A DNA stretch of 39,284 nucleotides from CAYUPI01 sp964446585 (GCA_964446585.1 CAYUPI010000051.1:1-39284), one strand, 5' to 3'. Positions 22,957 through 32,946 are shown, counted from the first letter of the stretch. Numbers and translations: made by a program. Notes: generated by a model not told the origin, from the letters alone.

Positions 22957-24873
22957 ATGTCCCTCGACGCCAAGATTCCTTCCGGCGCTCTTTCCCAGAA
23001 ATGGGACAAGCACAAATTCGACCTCAAACTGGTTAATCCGGCAAACAAGCGGAAATTCGATGTCCTTGTGGTGGGGAGCGGCCTGGCCGGCGCGTCGGCG
23101 GCCGCCTCGCTGGCCGAGTTGGGCTATGGGGTGAAGTGCTTTTGTTTTCAAGACAGCCCGCGCCGCGCTCACAGCATCGCAGCGCAGGGAGGCATCAACG
23201 CCGCCAAAAATTATCAGAACGACGGCGACAGCGTTTATCGCCTCTTTTACGACACACTGAAGGGTGGAGACTTCCGAGCGCGCGAAGCCAACGTTTACCG
23301 CCTGGCGCAACTCAGCGGAAACATCATCGACCAATGCGTGGCCCAGGGTGTGCCCTTCGCGCGCGAGTACGGCGGATCGCTGGCCAACCGTTCGTTCGGC
23401 GGCGCGCAGGTTTCGCGCACTTTCTACGCCCGCGGCCAGACAGGCCAGCAGCTCCTGCTGGGCGCCTACCAGGCTCTATGCCGACAGATTGGCCTGGGGA
23501 CGGTGCAGATGTATCCGCGGACGGAAATGCTGGATATCGTCGTAATTGATGGCCACGCCAAGGGCATTGTGGTTCGTGATCTCGCTAGCGGCGAGATTTC
23601 TTCCCATGCCGGCGACGCGGTCGTGCTGGCGACCGGCGGATATGGGAACGTCTTCTTTCTTTCCACGAACGCCAAGGGCTGCAACGTAACAGCGACATGG
23701 CGTGCTTACAAGAAAGGAGCCTTCTTCGCAAATCCCTGTTACACGCAAATCCATCCCACCTGCATTCCGGTCAGTGGTGAACACCAATCCAAGTTGACTC
23801 TGATGTCGGAATCCTTGCGGAATGATGGGCGGGTCTGGGTGCCCCGGCGCCAGGAAGATTGCGCCAAACCGCCAGGCACCGTTCCCGAATCGGAGCGTGA
23901 TTATTTCCTGGAGCGAAAGTATCCAAGCTTCGGCAATCTGGCGCCGCGGGACATCTCCTCGCGGGCAGCCAAGGAGGTGTGTGACGAAGGCCGCGGGGTG
24001 GGGCCGGGTGGGCTGGGCGTCTATTTGGATTTTTCCGATGCTATCAAGCGCCTGGACGAAAAGGTCATCCGCGAGCGCTACGGAAACCTTTTCGAGATGT
24101 ACGAAAAGATCACCGGCGAGAATGGCTACCAGGTGCCCATGCGCATTTACCCGGCGGTGCATTACACCATGGGCGGCACCTGGGTCGATTATGATTTGAT
24201 GAGCACGCTGCCGGGGCTGTTCGTGCTCGGAGAAGCAAACTTTTCCGATCACGGGGCCAATCGGCTGGGCGCCAGCGCGCTCATGCAGGGTCTGGCCGAT
24301 GGCTATTTCATCCTGCCTTACACGATCGGCAATTATTTCGCCTCGGGCCGGCAGCCGAAGCCTTCCACCAGTCATTTCGAATTCAAAAAGGCCGAGGAGA
24401 ACATCCGCAGGTACGTCGGCAAAATGCTTGAGATCAAAGGCCGGCGAACGGTGACATCGCTCCATCGCGAGCTGGGCAAGCTGCTATGGGAAAAGTGCGG
24501 CATGGCCCGTAATGAGGCCGGCCTTAAAGAGGCCCTGCGCCTCATCCCCGAACTGCGCGCCGAATTCTGGAGAAGCGCCAACGTCACAGGCGAAAACGGC
24601 GAGCTGAATCAAAATCTCGAATACGCCGGTCGCGTGGCCGATTTCATGGAATTCGCGGAATTGCTCTGCCTCGACGCTTTGCATCGCCGAGAATCATGCG
24701 GTGGCCATTTCCGAGAAGAATTTCAGACCCCGGACGGCGAAGCGCGGCGCGACGACGAACATTTCGCTTACGTCGCAGCGTGGGAATACGGCGGACCGCA
24801 GCGCGAGCCCTTTCTCCACAAAGAGCCGCTCGTCTACGAGGAAGTCCACATGAGTGCCAGGAGCTACAAATGA
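22957..24873 (+). CDS. sdhA: succinate dehydrogenase/fumarate reductase flavoprotein subunit
   Basis: This is a 638-residue FAD-bearing catalytic subunit that oxidises succinate to fumarate (or the reverse). The FAD-binding start is VLVVGSGLAGASAAASLAELG near residue 29. The covalent-FAD histidine is in RRAHSIAAQGGINAAKN near 70. Substrate-binding motifs are QIHPTCIP, SESLRNDGR, VHYTMGG and GLFVLGEANFSDHGANRLGASALMQGLADG. The length and the insert at NDGRVWVPRRQEDC fit the B-type enzymes. Reading may continue upstream to 22882, but that part is translated repeat, so ATG 22957 is chosen. sdhB overlaps by four bases (ATGA). Confidence 0.95.
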   Translation: MSLDAKIPSGALSQKWDKHKFDLKLVNPANKRKFDVLVVGSGLAGASAAASLAELGYGVKCFCFQDSPRRAHSIAAQGGINAAKNYQNDGDSVYRLFYDTLKGGDFRAREANVYRLAQLSGNIIDQCVAQGVPFAREYGGSLANRSFGGAQVSRTFYARGQTGQQLLLGAYQALCRQIGLGTVQMYPRTEMLDIVVIDGHAKGIVVRDLASGEISSHAGDAVVLATGGYGNVFFLSTNAKGCNVTATWRAYKKGAFFANPCYTQIHPTCIPVSGEHQSKLTLMSESLRNDGRVWVPRRQEDCAKPPGTVPESERDYFLERKYPSFGNLAPRDISSRAAKEVCDEGRGVGPGGLGVYLDFSDAIKRLDEKVIRERYGNLFEMYEKITGENGYQVPMRIYPAVHYTMGGTWVDYDLMSTLPGLFVLGEANFSDHGANRLGASALMQGLADGYFILPYTIGNYFASGRQPKPSTSHFEFKKAEENIRRYVGKMLEIKGRRTVTSLHRELGKLLWEKCGMARNEAGLKEALRLIPELRAEFWRSANVTGENGELNQNLEYAGRVADFMEFAELLCLDALHRRESCGGHFREEFQTPDGEARRDDEHFAYVAAWEYGGPQREPFLHKEPLVYEEVHMSARSYK

Positions 24874-25616
24874 ACCTTAATCTAAAAGTCTGGCGCCAAA
24901 AGAACTCGGCCACCCCCGGCCGCTTCGAGCCATACCAGGCGAAAGATGTCATTCCCGACATGTCGTTTTTGGAAATGCTCGACGTGGTGAACGAAGACCT
25001 GATGGTTCGTGGCGTAGAGCCGATTGCGTTTGATTCGGATTGCCGCGAAGGCATCTGCGGGATGTGCTCTCTGGTAATTAACGGCGTGGCGCATGGAGGT
25101 CACTGCGGAACGGCGACCTGCCAGCTCCACATGCGGCACTTCCGGGACGGCGACACGATCACGATCGAGCCGTGGCGCGCCCGGGCTTTCCCCGTCGTCA
25201 AGGATTTGGTCACCAACCGCAGCGCGTTCGATCGAATCATCCAGGCTGGCGGCTTTATCTCAGTGAACGCGGGCGGAGCGCCGGATGCCAATGCAATTCC
25301 GATTGCCAGGGACTCCGCCGAAGCCTCGATGGACGCGGCCGCTTGCATTGGCTGCGGCGCCTGCGTGGCGGTGTGCAAAAACGCTTCCGCCATGCTCTTC
25401 GTCGCGGCCAAAGCTTCTCACCTCAATCTGTTGCCTCAAGGCAAGGCCGAAAAAGAGCGACGCGTTCTGAACATGGTGCGCCAAATGGACATTGAGGGAT
25501 TCGGCAATTGCAGCGTTACCGGTTCCTGTGAAGCGGTCTGCCCGAAGGAAATCAGCTTGAGTTTCATCGCCAGGATGAACAGGGACTATGGGCTCGCGAT
25601 GCTCAAGGGTGGATAA
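24870..25616 (+). CDS. sdhB: succinate dehydrogenase/fumarate reductase iron-sulfur subunit
   Basis: This is a 248-residue electron-transfer subunit. Cysteines for the [2Fe-2S] centre are in DCREGICGMCS and GHCGTATC (residues ~52-90), and those for the [4Fe-4S] and [3Fe-4S] centres in CIGCGACVAVCKNAS (~157-171) and NCSVTGSCEAVCPKEIS (~212-228). The sequence is the B-type kind, with REGICGMCS and GHCGTATCQLH. The start overlaps the sdhA stop. Nothing downstream belongs to the operon; 158 bases without a gene follow before the sensor kinase. Confidence 0.95.
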   Translation: MNLNLKVWRQKNSATPGRFEPYQAKDVIPDMSFLEMLDVVNEDLMVRGVEPIAFDSDCREGICGMCSLVINGVAHGGHCGTATCQLHMRHFRDGDTITIEPWRARAFPVVKDLVTNRSAFDRIIQAGGFISVNAGGAPDANAIPIARDSAEASMDAAACIGCGACVAVCKNASAMLFVAAKASHLNLLPQGKAEKERRVLNMVRQMDIEGFGNCSVTGSCEAVCPKEISLSFIARMNRDYGLAMLKGG

Positions 25617-25774
25617 AAAGTCCGCCGGAATTGATGTGCAGCGAGCCTTAGGGCTGTCTGCGACAGAGTTTTGATCCGACCTCGATTGATGGCTGAGCTT
25701 CGGCGACAAGGAGTTGCCTTGCAAAACCAACCTTGAAGTTTTCCTTCGAATTATTCAGAATATAGGCTGTGCCC

Positions 25775-28700
25775 ATGTCCACACCGCGAAGGATGTACCT
25801 CGGTCACCTGATCGTCCTGCTCGGTTTGAGTTTGTTGTTCACCGTGCTGGATCTAAGCGATCTGCGCGCTGCCAGCCACAGGTGCATCTCGGAGGATTCG
25901 TTCGAGGTTTGGCACGATGACACTGGCGGCTGGGTCCAGAACAGCGTCACAGCGGTGGTGCAAACACATGATGGTTACCTCTGGCTTGGCACCTACCATG
26001 GCTTGGTGCGGTTCGATGGCGTGAGTTTCACGGTTTTCGACTCGAGCAACTCGCCGGAACTACCGAACGGCCGTATCACCAGCCTCTATGAAGGCCCGGA
26101 CCGTGTGCTTTGGATTGGCCACGAAACGGGTCATCTTTCAAGAAATGCTAATAGCCGCTTCCAATCCGTCAAGCTGAGCACAAATTGGCCGGGAGGGGTC
26201 ATTGAATCAATTACGAGCGACGAACAAGGTGACGTTTGGCTGCTGAATGATTCCGGCTTGCTTTTGCGTGTGACCGATGGGAAGACCACCAGCACTCCAG
26301 GGGGCGCGTCTGCGTTAAGGAAAGCGACCATGGCGAGAGCGCGCCATGGAAAGCTCTGGGTGACTTCCAACGGGCAGGTCTCGCGGCTCGAGCAGGGGCG
26401 GGTGGTCCCTGTCGAATTCCCCGAAAATCAAGGAACCAACTTTTTCGAGCGGGTTTTTCCATCGGCTGACGGTGGCCTATGGGTGCTGGGCGACGGTAGG
26501 GTTCGCAAATGGAGAGAAGGAGCCTGGCGGGGTGAGATTGAAGCGGTGCCGAGCTCGCCGGGAGCGATCAATGCGTTGGTCGAAACGCAATTCGGTTTGC
26601 TCGCTGGCACGATGCGGGAAGGACTTTATCTTTTGAGATTCGGCGCGAAGCCTCTTCACTTCAGTCGCGCCGAGGGCCTGTCCCACGACTGGGTCAGGGC
26701 ACTTCTGGTCGATCGCGAGGGCAACTGCTGGGTTGGCACGGGCGCGGGCTTCAACGGCTTTCGCCCTCGCAAGGTCCGGATGCTGACCCCTCCCGATAGC
26801 TGGCGGGGCTGTGTGGTTCGCTCCTTCATCGTGAGCGGGGATGACGTCGCCTGGGTGGGCACTGAGGGGGGTGGTTTGTACCATTATGACGGAGAAAGGT
26901 GGAACGTGTTCGATGAAGCCAACGGCATCCTCAGCCGCTTTGTCTGGTCCGTGCTGGAAACCAAACAGCATGAACTTTTCGTCGGGACCTGGGGTGGCGG
27001 ATTGTTCCGCCGCAAAGGCGAAGGTTTCGAATCCTTTGGCGATTTGGGAAAAATAACTGCGCCCGTCACTGCGTTGTATCAAGGGCGAGGAGGTGAGCTG
27101 TGGATTGGCACGAAGGAAGGTCTGCACCGGTATGAATCAGGCAAGCTGGTTTGGTTCGCTGGCGAGGATAAGCTGGTTGTGCCGGACGTTCGCGCGATCA
27201 CGGAGTCAGCCGATGGGACGCTTTGGTTTGGAATGTCGGGAGGCGGCCTTGGCTCATTGCATGAGGGAGCGTTGAAGCAATTCCGGCAAGCGGATGGTTT
27301 GAGCAGTGACCTGGTCAGTTGTTTGTATGCCGATCCGGATGGCTCGCTTTGGATTGGCACAGCGGACAATGGCCTTACGCGGCTGGCTCATGGGAAGTTT
27401 TCTATCGTCAGCACCGCGCAGGGCCTGTCCAGCAGAATCATCAGCCACATGGTCGATGACGCCGCCGGCCACTTGTTGATGGGCTCGCTCAACGGCATTT
27501 TCCGCGTCAACATTGACGAGCTTCGGCGTTGTGCCGACGGTGAGACGAGTTCGGTTCACTGTTTGCGCTATGGCCGGGCCGAGGGGTTGACGACGCAGTC
27601 GTGTCCGGGCGGATTTCAGCCGGGCGCCTGCAAGACAAGGGATGGCAGGCTGTGGTTCCCAACTGTCAATGGCCTGGCTGTTGTCGATCCTGTGACCACG
27701 AATTCCATAGTCCCGCCCGTAATTATCGAAGCTTTGTATTTGGATGGATTGGCCGCGAGCAATTGGTTGAGCGGCGTGCAGCGCGAACCGATTCAGTCCT
27801 CCTCCCTGCTCGTCCATGCGGCCCCTCTGATGGTTGTGAAAGGAGTGGAAGTCGACGCGCCGGATGACACCCGACCGCTACGCATTCCGCCGGGACACCG
27901 CCGCTTCGAATTTCACTACACGGGCTTGAGTTTCGTTGCTCCTGATAAAGTGCGTTTCCGCCGCATGCTGCAAGGAATGGAGCATGACTGGGTGGACGCC
28001 GGCGTCAAACGCGTGGCCGAATATAGCTTTCTGCCGCCCGGCAATTACACCTTCAAGGTCTGCGCCTGCAACAACGACGATGTTTGGAATGAAGCCGGCG
28101 CGTCTGTTGCTTTCACGGTGCTGCCCTTTTTCTGGCAGACGCTGTGGTTTCGGGGAGCCTCGACGCTTGCCGGCGCTGGCGCCCTGGCCGGAAGCGTCGT
28201 GTGGTCGGTCCGCCGGCGCTTGCAGCGCAAACTTGAACTCTCGGAACGCCAGCGCGCCCTCGAACGCGAACGCGCCCGCATTGCTCGAGACATTCATGAT
28301 GATCTGGGCGCCAGCCTCACGCGCATCACTATGCTCAGCCAATCGGTCCGGAGCGATGTTCAAAATCAGCCCGAAGCTGCGGCCGAGGTTGATCAAATCC
28401 ACAGCACCGCCCGTGAAATCACGCGGGCGATGGACGAAATCGTTTGGGCCGTCAATCCCAAATACGATACACTCGACAGCCTGGCAGCCTATCTCAGTCG
28501 TTATGCCCAACAGTACCTGAGCTCGGTCAACATTCGCTGCCGCCTCAAAGTGCCGCTGCAGCTCCCTGCTTTAGCCTTGAGCGCCGAGGTCCGGCACAAC
28601 GTCTTCCTGGCCTTCAAAGAGACGCTCAATAATACAGTTAAACACGCTCGGGCCACCGAGGTCTTCATTTCCCTCGAACTGCGGCCGGCCGGGTTTGTGC

Positions 28701-28921
28701 TGCTAGTGGGGGATAATGGCAGGGGGTTCCACTGGGACCCCGCCGGGCCGCAAGCGGCTGGGTCCGGAGACGGCTTGCGTGCCGCTGCGGGCAATGGCTT
28801 GGCCAACATCCAGAAACGCCTGGAAGAGATCGGCGGGCGCTGCGACTGGGATACGGCGCCGGGAAAGGGCACGCGCGTAACGCTGGCGGTTGAGGTGAAG
28901 GAATGGACGCCAAACGCTTGA
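25775..28921 (+). CDS. propeller-type sensor histidine kinase (Reg_prop, Y_Y_Y, HisKA_3)
   Basis: This is a 1048-residue membrane kinase. After a signal anchor (residues ~10-30) come about ten or more propeller repeats, each with 'LWIGTxxGLxRxxxG' wording (YLWLGTYHGLVRFDG, CWVGTGAGFNGF, LWIGTKEGLHRY, LWIGTADNGLTRL), then a Y_Y_Y domain near 700-785 (FEFHYTGLSFVAP... YTFKVCACNNDDVW) and one membrane span near 795-815. The cytoplasmic part is HisKA_3 with phospho-acceptor His841 in RDIHDDLGAS, then the ATPase (EVRHNVFLAFKETLNN, VGDNGRGF, GNGLANIQKRLEEIGG). Such sensors usually answer to polysaccharide fragments or other periplasmic ligands. No receiver domain or adjacent response regulator is present. 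Its transmitter is almost the same as that of the kinase at 36119-37912. Confidence 0.92.
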   Translation: MSTPRRMYLGHLIVLLGLSLLFTVLDLSDLRAASHRCISEDSFEVWHDDTGGWVQNSVTAVVQTHDGYLWLGTYHGLVRFDGVSFTVFDSSNSPELPNGRITSLYEGPDRVLWIGHETGHLSRNANSRFQSVKLSTNWPGGVIESITSDEQGDVWLLNDSGLLLRVTDGKTTSTPGGASALRKATMARARHGKLWVTSNGQVSRLEQGRVVPVEFPENQGTNFFERVFPSADGGLWVLGDGRVRKWREGAWRGEIEAVPSSPGAINALVETQFGLLAGTMREGLYLLRFGAKPLHFSRAEGLSHDWVRALLVDREGNCWVGTGAGFNGFRPRKVRMLTPPDSWRGCVVRSFIVSGDDVAWVGTEGGGLYHYDGERWNVFDEANGILSRFVWSVLETKQHELFVGTWGGGLFRRKGEGFESFGDLGKITAPVTALYQGRGGELWIGTKEGLHRYESGKLVWFAGEDKLVVPDVRAITESADGTLWFGMSGGGLGSLHEGALKQFRQADGLSSDLVSCLYADPDGSLWIGTADNGLTRLAHGKFSIVSTAQGLSSRIISHMVDDAAGHLLMGSLNGIFRVNIDELRRCADGETSSVHCLRYGRAEGLTTQSCPGGFQPGACKTRDGRLWFPTVNGLAVVDPVTTNSIVPPVIIEALYLDGLAASNWLSGVQREPIQSSSLLVHAAPLMVVKGVEVDAPDDTRPLRIPPGHRRFEFHYTGLSFVAPDKVRFRRMLQGMEHDWVDAGVKRVAEYSFLPPGNYTFKVCACNNDDVWNEAGASVAFTVLPFFWQTLWFRGASTLAGAGALAGSVVWSVRRRLQRKLELSERQRALERERARIARDIHDDLGASLTRITMLSQSVRSDVQNQPEAAAEVDQIHSTAREITRAMDEIVWAVNPKYDTLDSLAAYLSRYAQQYLSSVNIRCRLKVPLQLPALALSAEVRHNVFLAFKETLNNTVKHARATEVFISLELRPAGFVLLVGDNGRGFHWDPAGPQAAGSGDGLRAAAGNGLANIQKRLEEIGGRCDWDTAPGKGTRVTLAVEVKEWTPNA

Positions 28922-29110
28922 GGAACTTAACGATTTTGTTTGTTTGACATTCTCTTATTCCCTTTTGTGCCTCTTCGTGGTAACTTAATTCATGGCCGGT
29001 CGGAATATGATTTGTTCGCTTCCCAACGAATGCTGTTTGAAATGGGGTGATCGTGTGGCTTTATTGGAGTTCGGCGCAAACGTCCTGATTCGCTTTCCGT
29101 TAGCTTCCGT

Positions 29111-30625
29111 ATGAACCAGAGGAGATGGTTTGAGCGCCCACTTTTGTATGTTGTCATTCTGATTTTGAGCTTGGCCGTGGCACGAAGCATTCACGCCGGC
29201 GGCACTGTCAGCGATTGTAACGAAACGAGTTTTGACGCGGCTTTGAGCGGCGGTGGAACGGTGACGTTCGCGTGTGACGGCACGATCACCATCACTGCCA
29301 CAAAAACCATCTCTGCAAATACCATCCTGGATGGCTCTGGACACTCCGTCACCATCAGCGGCAACAACGCCGTCCGCCTTTTCATGGTCAACCCGGCGGT
29401 GAATTTTTCGATTTACAATCTTACACTCGCCAATGGCCGGGGAACCAATGGAGGCGCCATTTACAACAGCGGAACATCGGTAATATCTAACGGCGTGTTT
29501 TCCGCTAATTCCGTCAGCAACTCGGCCAGCGGATTGGGAGGCGCTATTTATAACAATCTTGGTGCTGTTACCGCCCTTAGCTCCAGCTTCACCAACAACA
29601 CTTGCCGGGGCGGCGACGGGGCGGACAATCCCGCGCCGATGGGCGATGGTCTTCCTGGAAATGCCGCAGCCGGTGGCGGAATCTATAATAACGCTGGCAG
29701 TGTCAATGTGACGAATTGCACCTTCTCCGGCAACACGACGACCGGTGGACACGGCGGAAACGGCGGCAACGCTTTCCTGATTTTCAGCGCGGGTAACGGC
29801 GGGGCCGGCGGTTCGGCGATGGGCGGCGGGGTTTTCAACATGAATGGGACTCTATCGGTGGTCAACACCACATTCGTCAGCAATAGTTGTACAGGCGGCA
29901 ACGGCGGCACCAACGGCACGGGCGGCGGCGGCGTCCACGGTAACGGCGGCGATGGCGCCGGCGGCGCGATCGATCTCGAAGGTATGACTGCGGTCGCAGT
30001 CAACGCGACCCTTTTCGGCAATGGCTGCGGGGGCGGCGCGGGCGGCGCTGGCAGCGCCAATGGCAATCGTTTGGGGGGCAATCTCAGAAACGGCAGCGGC
30101 ACGTTGACTTTGATAAATACCATCGTGGCCGACTCTTCCGGGGGTACGAATGGTGTAGGCACCATCACCGACGGTGGTAACAACATCAGCTCGGACCTGA
30201 GCTGTAATTTTACAAGCCTCGGCAGTTTGAATAACACGGATCCGCGTTTGGGCCCATTGGCCGACAACGGCGGCCCCACCCTGACGATGGCCCTGTTGCA
30301 AAACAGCCCCGCCATTGATGTCGGCAATAACGCCGTGAGCCCGCCGACCGACCAGCGCGGCTTCGCTCGCTTCGGTGCCACTGATATTGGCGCCTTTGAA
30401 ATGACTCCGCCCATCATTCTTTCGACTGCTCGACTGCCAAACGGGCACCAGCGTTTGCAATGCCAGGGCGTGATTGGCCCAGCCTATTCCGTTCGAGCTT
30501 CACCGGACCTCGCAAGTTGGGTCGAGTTGACCAACTTGACGGCTCTTACCAACCGGTTTTTCGACTTTGAGGACAACGACGCTCCGAATCTCTCCAGCCG
30601 GTTCTATCGATTACTGGCGCACTAG
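29111..30625 (+). CDS. secreted glycine-rich parallel beta-helix protein
   Basis: This is a 504-residue protein with a signal peptide (residues ~10-29, ending SIHAGG). The body is a right-handed beta-helix of Asn/Gly-rich rungs (GGAIYNSGTS, GGAIYNNLGA, GGGIYNNAGS, GGGVFNMNGT), each followed by 'xxNxTFxxN' turns. Between residues ~155 and 330 are Gly-rich inserts such as GGHGGNGGNAF. The end of the helix has the choice-of-anchor form DPRLGPLADNGGPT...SPAIDVGNN...DQRGFAR...DIGAFE. The last ~75 residues form a small beta domain (YSVRASPDLASWVELTNLT... SSRFYRLLAH), which looks like an outer-surface or sorting module. Likely an adhesin or surface protein; no enzyme site was seen. Confidence 0.82.
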   Translation: MNQRRWFERPLLYVVILILSLAVARSIHAGGTVSDCNETSFDAALSGGGTVTFACDGTITITATKTISANTILDGSGHSVTISGNNAVRLFMVNPAVNFSIYNLTLANGRGTNGGAIYNSGTSVISNGVFSANSVSNSASGLGGAIYNNLGAVTALSSSFTNNTCRGGDGADNPAPMGDGLPGNAAAGGGIYNNAGSVNVTNCTFSGNTTTGGHGGNGGNAFLIFSAGNGGAGGSAMGGGVFNMNGTLSVVNTTFVSNSCTGGNGGTNGTGGGGVHGNGGDGAGGAIDLEGMTAVAVNATLFGNGCGGGAGGAGSANGNRLGGNLRNGSGTLTLINTIVADSSGGTNGVGTITDGGNNISSDLSCNFTSLGSLNNTDPRLGPLADNGGPTLTMALLQNSPAIDVGNNAVSPPTDQRGFARFGATDIGAFEMTPPIILSTARLPNGHQRLQCQGVIGPAYSVRASPDLASWVELTNLTALTNRFFDFEDNDAPNLSSRFYRLLAH

Positions 30626-30951
30626 CCAGCATGCTTCATGATTCGTAGCCGTCCCGCCTTGCGGCATCAGTCGGCGGATTTTCCTCGCAAGGCGGAGGCA
30701 AGCAGATCAGCTCCGACCGCGATTAGTCGAGAATGAGCTGGCGTTGGCCGTTGCGCTCGGGCGAATTTCGTTTACGAACTGGGACAGCTTTGTTTTAGTC
30801 GCCCGTGTCTCAGCGACTAGGTGCCGTTGCAGCCGAGCGCTGCTTTTGGAGATTCGATGACCATGTTCTAACACTATGGTGGTTTCCAGATCCTATTGAA
30901 ATGGTTCCACCCCTTTTACAAGTAACGGCGCTGTTGTCGCCCTAATCAACC
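30626..30951. other. 326-base intergenic region before the TonB receptor gene
   Basis: No gene was seen. Its first third is the repeat-like hairpin at 30655-30696. A second hairpin, TAGTCGC (30796-30802) with GCGACTA (30813-30819), has a 7-base stem and a 10-base loop. A weaker dyad, GGTGGTTTCCA near 30878 with TGGTTCCACC near 30902, lies about 45 bases before the start codon. No Fur-box, B12-box or other riboswitch consensus was recognised. Confidence 0.5.
30655..30696. repeat. hairpin-forming intergenic repeat
   Basis: CCGCCTTGCG (30655-30664) pairs perfectly with CGCAAGGCGG (30687-30696), a 10-base stem around a 22-base loop that itself contains GTCGGCGGATTTT. This inner text is shared with the element at 8141-8176. 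It starts about 30 bases after the beta-helix gene and could end its transcript. Confidence 0.6.
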
Positions 30952-32946
30952 ATGAAACCTCGTATCGAACGAATCATATCAAACAGTCAGTGGATTGGTC
31001 TTCGAGCTCGGTGGCGTTGGTGTGTGTCCGTTCTGATGATCCTTTGCGCCGCGCAAGCGTCCGCGTTTGCTGAAGAAACCAATCGTGTCGCCCAGTCCTC
31101 CGGCCAACTGAACCCTGCCGATCTGAAGGAAAAATCCTTGAAAGAGCTGATGGAGGTCATTGTGACTTCAGTTTCCAAAAAGGCCGAAAAACTGTCGGAA
31201 GCCGCATCCTCCGTTACAGTTATCAGCCAGGACGATATCCGTCGATCCGGCGCAACGAGCCTGCCCGAAGCCTTGCGGCTGGCCCCGAACCTGGAAGTGG
31301 CCCGGGTCAATTCCCACGAGTGGGCCATCAGCGCGCGTGGGTTCAACGGCACGACGGCCAACAAGTTGCTCGTTTTGATCGATGGCCGGAGCGTTTACAC
31401 GCCCCTGTTCTCCGGCGTTTTTTGGGACGTGCAGGACACGTTGCTGGAGGACGTGGACCGGATCGAGGTCATCAGCGGGCCCGGTGCAACGCTTTGGGGC
31501 GCCAACGCCGTCAACGGCGTGATCAACATCCTGACCAAAAGTGCTCGGGATACGCAGGGGTTCCTGCTTTATGGCGGCGGCGGCACTGAACAGCGGGCAT
31601 TTGGCGGGCTGCGATATGGCGGCCTACTGGGAACGAACGCATACTACCGGGTCTATGCGAATTACTTTAAGCGCGACGCAACAGTGCTTCCCAACGGCGC
31701 TGATGGCCAGGACGACTGGCAAATGGGGCAGGGCGGGTTTCGGTTGGATTGGTATCCGGGGGAAGCCAACCAACTGACTTTCCAGGGCGATGGTTACGGC
31801 GGTGCGATCGACCAGCTTGTCAAAGAGGACATACGAGTTTCCGGCGGCAATCTGATCGGTCGCTGGTCGCACACGTTTTCGGAACAGAGCGATCTGAAAG
31901 CTCAATTCTATTATGATCGGACGCATCGCCGCATCCCCGCGACGTTTGCCGAGGACCTCGACACGTTTGATTTCGATCTACAGCACCACTTCCCGGTAGG
32001 CGAACGACAGGACGTCGTCTGGGGCCTCAACTACCGGCTCTCCGAGGATAAAGTGGACAACACGCCTAACTTTGCATTCCTCCCGGCGCGCCTCTCATTC
32101 CAACTCTTCAGCGGTTTTGTTCAGGATGAGATTACTCTGGTCCGTGATCGCTTGCGACTGACGCTCGGCTCGAAGTTCGAGCACAACGATTTTAGCGGAT
32201 TTGAATATCAGCCCAGCGCGCGTCTTTCCTGGACTATGACTTCCCGCCAAACCCTCTGGGGCGCCATCTCGCGCGCGGTGCGGACACCGTCACGAATTGA
32301 TCAGGATTTCTTCGCCCCCGCCAATCCACCTTTTATCGTGGCCGGCGGGCCGAAATTTGTTTCTGAAGAATTGCTCGCCTACGAACTGGGCTATCGCATT
32401 CGGCCGATTGACCCGCTCTCGTTTTCGCTGGCCGCCTTTTACAACGATTATGACAAGTTGCGGAGTCTCGAGCCAGGTCCGCCGATCACCGTTTCCAACG
32501 GTTTGGAAGGCGAGACTTACGGAGCGGAACTGTCTGGCAGCTATCAACTGGCTCCCTGGTGGCGGTGGCAGACCGGCTACGCTTATTTGCACGAACATCT
32601 TCGGTTGAAACAGGGAAGCATGGACATCAACCAGGCCCGCGGCGAAGGCAGCGACCCCCAACACCAGTTCTCAGTACGCTCTTCCATTGACTTGCCCGGC
32701 CACCTGGAACTGGACGCCGCGCTGCGCTATGTCGATGTGCTTCACAACATCGCCAATGGGGTGAGAGGCACCGTGCCAAGCTACGTTGAAGTGGATGTTC
32801 GCCTTGGCTGGATGCCGAACAAAAACCTGGAGTTGTCGATTGTCGGCCAGAACCTCGTGCACCGTCAGCATCCCGAATTTGGCTCTCCAACTTCGCGCCA
32901 CGAGATTCAGCGCGGCGCTTTCGCTAAAGTTTCATGGCGTTTCTGA
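30952..32946 (+). CDS. TonB-dependent outer-membrane receptor
   Basis: This is a 664-residue TonB-dependent receptor. A signal peptide ends near residue 41 (ASAFAEE). It is followed by a short extension with the wording LKEKSLKELMEVIVTSVSKKAEKLSEA and then the plug domain (VTVISQDDIRRSG, LPEALRLAPNLEVARV, SARGFNG, LVLIDGRSVYTP, IEVISGPGATLWGANAVNGVINI). The barrel ends in WRF, with the terminal aromatic needed for outer-membrane assembly. 'SLEELM-VTSVSKK' type plugs often sit beside signalling genes, as here, where a yfiR-like gene overlaps or follows directly. The ligand is unknown. No N-terminal signalling domain of the FecA kind is present, so any signal to the kinases must travel another way. 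Confidence 0.92.
   Translation: MKPRIERIISNSQWIGLRARWRWCVSVLMILCAAQASAFAEETNRVAQSSGQLNPADLKEKSLKELMEVIVTSVSKKAEKLSEAASSVTVISQDDIRRSGATSLPEALRLAPNLEVARVNSHEWAISARGFNGTTANKLLVLIDGRSVYTPLFSGVFWDVQDTLLEDVDRIEVISGPGATLWGANAVNGVINILTKSARDTQGFLLYGGGGTEQRAFGGLRYGGLLGTNAYYRVYANYFKRDATVLPNGADGQDDWQMGQGGFRLDWYPGEANQLTFQGDGYGGAIDQLVKEDIRVSGGNLIGRWSHTFSEQSDLKAQFYYDRTHRRIPATFAEDLDTFDFDLQHHFPVGERQDVVWGLNYRLSEDKVDNTPNFAFLPARLSFQLFSGFVQDEITLVRDRLRLTLGSKFEHNDFSGFEYQPSARLSWTMTSRQTLWGAISRAVRTPSRIDQDFFAPANPPFIVAGGPKFVSEELLAYELGYRIRPIDPLSFSLAAFYNDYDKLRSLEPGPPITVSNGLEGETYGAELSGSYQLAPWWRWQTGYAYLHEHLRLKQGSMDINQARGEGSDPQHQFSVRSSIDLPGHLELDAALRYVDVLHNIANGVRGTVPSYVEVDVRLGWMPNKNLELSIVGQNLVHRQHPEFGSPTSRHEIQRGAFAKVSWRF

Noticed and set aside
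26000..27700. Regular WIGT/WVGT repeats in DNA of the propeller kinase as a possible CRISPR-like array
   Set aside because: The repeats are at protein level (Reg_prop blades); spacing and DNA sequence vary, and they are inside one open frame.
28944..28972. TTGACA at 28944 as a promoter for the beta-helix gene
   Set aside because: The -35 box is perfect, but at 16-18 bases there is nothing like a -10 box, and the surrounding text is low in complexity.
30626..30951. Cobalamin or other riboswitch ahead of the TonB receptor gene
   Set aside because: No B12-box or c-di-GMP riboswitch core sequence could be found, and the stems present look like repeats.
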